Positions 5,846-9,328 of a stretch of 9,328 nucleotides of DNA are shown here, in pieces. The notes below the pieces were generated by a model. That model did not search any database. It worked only from the letters and a program-made list of their open reading frames with translations, and was not told the DNA's origin. Origin of the DNA: Moraxellaceae bacterium (GTDB lineage Bacteria; Pseudomonadota; Gammaproteobacteria; Pseudomonadales; Ketobacteraceae); contig NVVG01000061.1 of assembly GCA_002402125.1 (NCBI GenBank), positions 3,727 to 13,054 on the forward strand, in the 5' to 3' direction. Each line of letters opens with the position of its first letter. The first letter of the stretch is position 1. A program made the translations under genes and the position numbers.

Positions 5846-7243
5846 TTAGCGCGCTTTTATTCTGGATGACGCTGATTGACTTAGCTGATTCTTTTGCAAT
5901 TGCCGCTCAATTTTTTCTTGCTGCCAAAACTCGCGAAATACTTGCAAGGCTCTGACAGAGCCCTCCATGCTAGGCACCGATGTCACCATGGATATGTTGG
6001 ACAACGCCTCTAACTCGGTCAACACAAAAGCCACTTCAGCTGCATCAACTCGTAGATATTGTTCAATACGCTGTTTTGCTTGGCGTAGACTCAATTTGAA
6101 ACCCACATAGTCTGATCGCAACAGCGACAACTGCGCCTGCTCTAACAATACTAAGATATTTTGTTGTAGATACCCCTGTTGATCCGCATTGAGCAATGGC
6201 CTTATCGGTGAATCATCGCTAAATTGGACTCGAACAATCGAGGTGGCGAATCCTCGCACCCGATTAATAAAACGCCCCCAAGAATTCTCAACCAAAACAT
6301 CATCATTTTGAACTAAGGCTTGTTCTGTCACAGCCAGCGTTTTGTTAGCGGCGGTTTCACTTGGAGAAAATGCATGCATGGCTTTCTTCAAACCCTGTAC
6401 TTTCTCTACCAATAACTCTATGCGTGCAAAAATTCCTTCACTGTCGACATGGGCCGCGGATGATTCACGCAACGCCATAATATCCCTGGCAAGCGCCTCA
6501 CGTAAAGTTCGAGTAGAGGGCTCAAACATGTCTTTCACTAAGTTATCCGCTTCGCTCAATAATGCTAACGCGCCATTAATATCACTCAGCAAACTTAACC
6601 GCCGCTCGGCCACAACAACAAAATGTTCTGCTTCTTTTAACATCCAATCGACACGGTGAGCACCGGTTAGCTCTGTCACCTGGCTTTCAACTGCCGCCAT
6701 GCGCCCCAGCAGCAATGAACCTGATTGTTTGGTTTTAGCCAATGCCCCATCCCGCTTAGCGTTACGCGCTTCCAACTGGGTCAATTTAGTTGAGAGATCG
6801 GCTATTTGACGACGCTGTTCTTGCAAGGCATGATCAAATTGCTGTTGAGCGGTTTGCTGTTGTGACTGCCGCTTTTGACCTGTATCCCATATCCAGGCGA
6901 CTGCGCCTCCTGCTGCAAGTGCACAGACTAACGATAGCGTTAAGATGAATTTGCTAAAAAGACCCATACCTTTCCTTTGAGATGTCGGCACTGATACAGA
7001 AGTTTCTGCGGTTGCGACGGAAGACGGCTGAACATCGCTTAAGGGGACGTCTTCTGACAACTCATCACGTAGACTCGCATCCGATACACCCGCATCCGCA
7101 GACTCTGCAGTCAAAGGCTCATCAACTATTGGTTGCTGGGCATCATCTGATCGCTCATCACTTGGCTGAACTTTATCTAGGTCTGAATCTAGACCTGGAT
7201 CTAGATCTGGGTCTAAATCTGAATCTGGTTTTTCTGTATTCAT
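5846..7243 (-). CDS. hemX: HemX, single-pass membrane protein of the hem operon
   Basis: This is a 465-residue HemX. Residues 1-90 are an acidic, Pro/Ser/Asp-rich tail that begins with a Asp-rich dipeptide repeat (6-23). A basic patch (RKGMGLFSK, 90-98) precedes one membrane helix (about 99-118), which places the tail in the cytoplasm. A Gln-rich coiled coil follows (about 122-195). The family's helical domain starts at HRVDWMLKEAEHFVVVAERRLSLLSD (196-221). The protein is often annotated as a uroporphyrin-III C-methyltransferase, but no methyltransferase domain or SAM-binding motif is visible here, so that enzymatic name is not supported. It starts 14 bases after the hemD stop codon and ends 12 bases before hemY, consistent with one operon. 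The Shine-Dalgarno sequence is weak. Confidence 0.9.
   Translation of the reverse strand: MNTEKPDSDLDPDLDPGLDSDLDKVQPSDERSDDAQQPIVDEPLTAESADAGVSDASLRDELSEDVPLSDVQPSSVATAETSVSVPTSQRKGMGLFSKFILTLSLVCALAAGGAVAWIWDTGQKRQSQQQTAQQQFDHALQEQRRQIADLSTKLTQLEARNAKRDGALAKTKQSGSLLLGRMAAVESQVTELTGAHRVDWMLKEAEHFVVVAERRLSLLSDINGALALLSEADNLVKDMFEPSTRTLREALARDIMALRESSAAHVDSEGIFARIELLVEKVQGLKKAMHAFSPSETAANKTLAVTEQALVQNDDVLVENSWGRFINRVRGFATSIVRVQFSDDSPIRPLLNADQQGYLQQNILVLLEQAQLSLLRSDYVGFKLSLRQAKQRIEQYLRVDAAEVAFVLTELEALSNISMVTSVPSMEGSVRALQVFREFWQQEKIERQLQKNQLSQSASSRIKAR
7175..7228 (-). repeat. Nine tandem hexanucleotide units inside hemX
   Basis: Nine consecutive degenerate hexamers fit the plus-strand pattern RYCTRR exactly in register (for example ATCTAG, GTCTGA, ATCTGG). 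On the coding strand they encode nine dipeptides of Pro/Ser/Leu followed by Asp, or Gly once: residues 6-23 of HemX. Because the unit is six bases, gain or loss of copies would change the length of the acidic tail without a frameshift. Confidence 0.85.
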
Positions 7244-7257
7244 CCGTCAGCTTTCTT

Positions 7258-8052
7258 TTATGGTTCATTATTCTTATTGATACAAGCAACAATGGCATTA
7301 TCTGCTGCACCGTCTGCCACCCACACGGTGACAAACCCTTTATGTTTCGCAAATTCTGCCAACCGTTGACTCACCACAATGAGAACAATATTAAATAACG
7401 GCGACTCTCGGTCACCGGACTCTCGTTGCGCTGCCTGCTCCAAGGATAGTAAGTTTTTCAGACCATCGCCACTGGTTACTACAATGGCTTTTTTGGCATC
7501 AGAGCACAACCACTGCATCAGGATATTTGGTGCTGGAGAGGGTATCTTGCGCTCGTATAACTCCAGATAATCTACCGTTGCCCCTCTTTCACGCAAAGTC
7601 TCAGCCAATAGCTCCCTACCGCTGACACCGCGAAGAATCAGTATTTTTTGATTATCCAATGTTTGTAACACGTCTAAGGCTAAAACACCTTCCGAATGAC
7701 TTGCACCCTCAGGTAACAACACCTCATGTAGACCCCAACCTTGCATGGCGTCATGAGTCGCAGGACCCACCGCTATCCATTGTTGCTCAACGGGCCATTG
7801 TGGCCAATAGTCAGCAAGCAATTCCAACCCAATCTTTGCGGCGTTGGCAGACACACAAATTATCTGACTATAACAATCCAATCCCTCAACACAATGTTGC
7901 TCGCTTGAACTAAGCTGTTTGGGACAAATTTCTAAGGTTGGAAACAATAACGCCTCAAGGCCTAAGGCTTGGAGTTCATCCGCCAACACTTTCCCCTGCC
8001 CCTCAGGGCGGGTAATCAAAACAGATAATGGGGTTTGATTAGTGCTCGGCAT
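7258..8052 (-). CDS. hemD: Uroporphyrinogen-III synthase
   Basis: This 264-residue cytoplasmic enzyme closes hydroxymethylbilane while inverting ring D, giving uroporphyrinogen III, the precursor of heme, siroheme and cobalamin. HemD sequences diverge strongly, but several family signatures can be seen: ITRPEGQG (13-20), LLFPTLEI (35-42), VSANAA (67-72), AVGPAT (94-99), SEGVLAL (120-126), [21 protein letters not shown] (138-158) with LYER (165-168), VTSGDGL (192-198) and [10 protein letters not shown] (226-235). Tyr166 is the likely counterpart of the conserved active-site tyrosine. The start overlaps the end of hemC by 14 bases in another frame, which indicates translational coupling between consecutive pathway enzymes. 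A stretch near 208-218 looks like a small insertion relative to what I expect. Confidence 0.93.
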   Translation of the reverse strand: MPSTNQTPLSVLITRPEGQGKVLADELQALGLEALLFPTLEICPKQLSSSEQHCVEGLDCYSQIICVSANAAKIGLELLADYWPQWPVEQQWIAVGPATHDAMQGWGLHEVLLPEGASHSEGVLALDVLQTLDNQKILILRGVSGRELLAETLRERGATVDYLELYERKIPSPAPNILMQWLCSDAKKAIVVTSGDGLKNLLSLEQAAQRESGDRESPLFNIVLIVVSQRLAEFAKHKGFVTVWVADGAADNAIVACINKNNEP

Positions 8053-8971
8053 AAAGCCGTTCTAGGATGGATTTTGCGCCTTGCGCTAACAGCTTATCTG
8101 CCAGCTCTCGCCCTAATAAGGCTGCGTCTTCGCGAGGGCCAGACACCTCATCCCGCACAATTCGACTACCGTCAGGCTCACCGACCAACCCTCGCAACCA
8201 AAGCTGATCACCCTGCAACTCTGAGTATCCAGCAATAGGCACTTGGCAACCACCTTCCAAGCGGTTATTCATGGCACGTTCAGCCTGCACTCGCGTCCAG
8301 GTATCTGGGTCATTCAGTGGTGCCAATAGAGCCAAGGTTTCTTTATCGTCATTTCGACACTCGATACCCACAGCGCCTTGCCCTACGGCAGGCAAGCTCA
8401 CTTCAGGCTCCATCGCTGCGGTAATTCGATGAGCCATATCCAACCTTTTTAACCCTGCAGCGGCCAAGATGATGGCGTCATAACGCCCCTCATCCAACTT
8501 CGCTAGACGCGAATTAACATTGCCGCGCAGTTCCAAAATCTGAATGTCAGGCCGTTTCTCTTGAATTTGGCACTGTCGACGCAATGAACAGGTTCCAACC
8601 CGAGCGCCTTCTGGAAGCTCATCAAAACTACTGTAGTTATTGGAAACAAAAGCATCCCTTGGGTCTTCTCGCTCACAAATGACATGCAAACCCAGGCCCT
8701 CAGGAAACTCCACCGGCACATCTTTCATCGAGTGCACCGCCAAATCCGCCCGCTGCTCTAACATCGCCACTTCGAGTTCTTTTACAAACAAACCTTTACC
8801 GCCAATTTTGGCAAGTGGTGTATCTAAGATTTTATCGCCCTGGGTCGTCATGCCCAACAACTCCACTTCCAGCCCGTCATGAAGGGCTTCAAGTCTGGCT
8901 TTGACATATTCAGCTTGCCACATAGCAAGAGGGCTCTTTCGAGTAGCAATACGGAGCGTTTTTTTAGTCAT
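8039..8971 (-). CDS. hemC: Hydroxymethylbilane synthase (porphobilinogen deaminase)
   Basis: The enzyme joins four porphobilinogens head to tail on a covalent dipyrromethane cofactor to give hydroxymethylbilane, the substrate of HemD. With the ATG at 8971 the protein has 310 residues and the key residues fall at the E. coli numbers: catalytic Asp84 in HSMKDVP (80-86), the cofactor-bearing Cys242 in EGGCQVP (239-245), and the substrate-binding stretch around [10 protein letters not shown] (7-16) and CSLRRQ (128-133). The open frame extends upstream to a TTG at 8998, but this would add nine residues with no family counterpart, so I prefer the ATG. The ribosome site is weak (GGAA inside a GGAATTCC palindrome, about seven bases upstream). 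About 150 bases separate it from the AlgR-like gene, so it probably has its own promoter. Confidence 0.97.
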   Translation of the reverse strand: MTKKTLRIATRKSPLAMWQAEYVKARLEALHDGLEVELLGMTTQGDKILDTPLAKIGGKGLFVKELEVAMLEQRADLAVHSMKDVPVEFPEGLGLHVICEREDPRDAFVSNNYSSFDELPEGARVGTCSLRRQCQIQEKRPDIQILELRGNVNSRLAKLDEGRYDAIILAAAGLKRLDMAHRITAAMEPEVSLPAVGQGAVGIECRNDDKETLALLAPLNDPDTWTRVQAERAMNNRLEGGCQVPIAGYSELQGDQLWLRGLVGEPDGSRIVRDEVSGPREDAALLGRELADKLLAQGAKSILERLYAEH

Positions 8972-9121
8972 ATTGGAATTCCACACATCATCTGCCAAAT
9001 GGCATATTTCGTTTCAACCTAAATTAGCCGCTAACCTACCATAGGCACAAAGGTTTCGCTAATGAGGTGAATCAAGTTCTATTGTAAGTTGTACTACCAC
9101 ATGAGCATCACATGAGAATAG
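8972..9121 (-). promoter_or_regulatory. Region upstream of hemC with spaced direct repeats
   Basis: This 150-base gap presumably holds the hemC promoter. I see no strong sigma70 match; the best is a weak pair on the minus strand, TTGTGC and TAATTT, 18 bases apart. On the plus strand CACATGAG occurs at 9098-9105 and again at 9109-9116, 11 bases from start to start, about one helical turn. A third CACATG at 9123-9128 overlaps the stop codon of the regulator gene. An inverted repeat (TGCCA-AA-TGGCA, 8993-9004) lies just upstream of the hemC start. Both are plausible protein-binding sites, but neither matches an operator I can name. Confidence 0.35.
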
Positions 9122-9328
9122 TCACATGCTTTGTAAACGTTTTTTCAATACAGGGACGTGACGTCGACTAATAGTAATTCGTTCATCTACACCTTTTAAA
9201 CGCACCTGGTATCCGCTTTCTAGGTGCTCAACTGCCTCTAGGTGCGCCAAAGAAACCAGCGCATTACGATGTACTCGTACAAAGCGCCCGACAAATTCAT
9301 CTTCCAATTCTTTAAGGGTTTCATCCAC
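9122..9328 (-). CDS. algR: AlgR-like LytTR response regulator, C-terminal part
   Basis: Only the last 68 or so codons are in the window; the gene continues past the right edge. The visible part is most of a LytTR DNA-binding domain: RFVRVHRNALVSLAHLEAVE, then GYQVRLKG, then ITISRRHVPVLKKRL. The F-x-R-x-HRN/S-x-LV and SRR signatures are typical of this family. The position directly upstream of hemC, in the same direction, matches algR of Pseudomonas, an atypical two-component regulator acting with FimS/AlgZ. The receiver domain with the phosphoacceptor aspartate would lie outside the window and cannot be checked. The symbol rests on synteny plus domain, so orthology is likely but not proven. 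Confidence 0.8.
   Translation of the reverse strand: MDETLKELEDEFVGRFVRVHRNALVSLAHLEAVEHLESGYQVRLKGVDERITISRRHVPVLKKRLQSM

Noticed and set aside
7175..7228. The tandem repeat considered as a CRISPR or mobile-element trace.
   Set aside because: The units are six bases with no spacers and lie in frame within hemX.
5846..7243. Calling hemX a uroporphyrin-III C-methyltransferase.
   Set aside because: No methyltransferase domain is visible; the name is inherited from old annotations.
6982..7398. A 138-codon ORF on the + strand opposite hemX and hemD.
   Set aside because: It is antisense to two well-supported genes; its Leu/Asp run is only the complement of the hexamer repeat.
8972..8998. An upstream TTG start for hemC, adding nine residues.
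   Set aside because: The ATG at 8971 puts Asp84 and Cys242 at the conserved numbers and gives the usual length.

Overview
The window looks like a chromosomal housekeeping segment from a gammaproteobacterium of the Pseudomonas/Cellvibrio type. The evidence is a Rho factor of 419 residues that aligns residue for residue with my memory of E. coli Rho, a hemC-hemD-hemX-hemY cluster in the order used by gammaproteobacteria, and an AlgR-like LytTR regulator directly upstream of hemC, an arrangement known from Pseudomonas. Genus cannot be assigned from sequence reading alone. I see no insertion sequence, phage gene, tRNA, rRNA, CRISPR array or other sign of horizontal transfer.

Left half (+ strand). 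Thioredoxin (223-546) has a good sigma70-type promoter and a structured leader, and is followed by a candidate terminator. A 343-base gap then holds a promoter and a long leader for rho (890-2149). The end of that leader is very rich in C and poor in G, carries a repeated 8-mer and has no Shine-Dalgarno sequence, which fits autogenous Rho-dependent attenuation. A strong intrinsic terminator closes rho. Next come a fused [2Fe-2S] ferredoxin/flavin/NAD(P) reductase (2224-3234) and a classical short-chain dehydrogenase (3351-4124).

Centre. A perfect 18-bp inverted repeat with A- and T-tracts (4142-4205) is a bidirectional terminator separating the two convergent gene groups.

Right half (- strand, read from right to left). 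The C-terminal end of an AlgR-like LytTR response regulator (9328-9122) is followed by hemC (8971-8039), hemD (8052-7258, overlapping hemC), hemX (7243-5846), hemY (5833-4592) and an unrecognised 109-residue protein (4570-4241). Gaps in the hem cluster are 21 bases or less, so these five genes probably form one operon. HemC and HemD make hydroxymethylbilane and then uroporphyrinogen III, the shared tetrapyrrole precursor. HemX and HemY are membrane-anchored partners of poorly known function.

No clearly new multi-gene system is present. The points most worth a second look are the rho leader, the lost FAD-binding arginine in the reductase, the hexanucleotide repeat inside hemX, the 11-bp-spaced repeats upstream of hemC and the unrecognised gene at the end of the hem operon.
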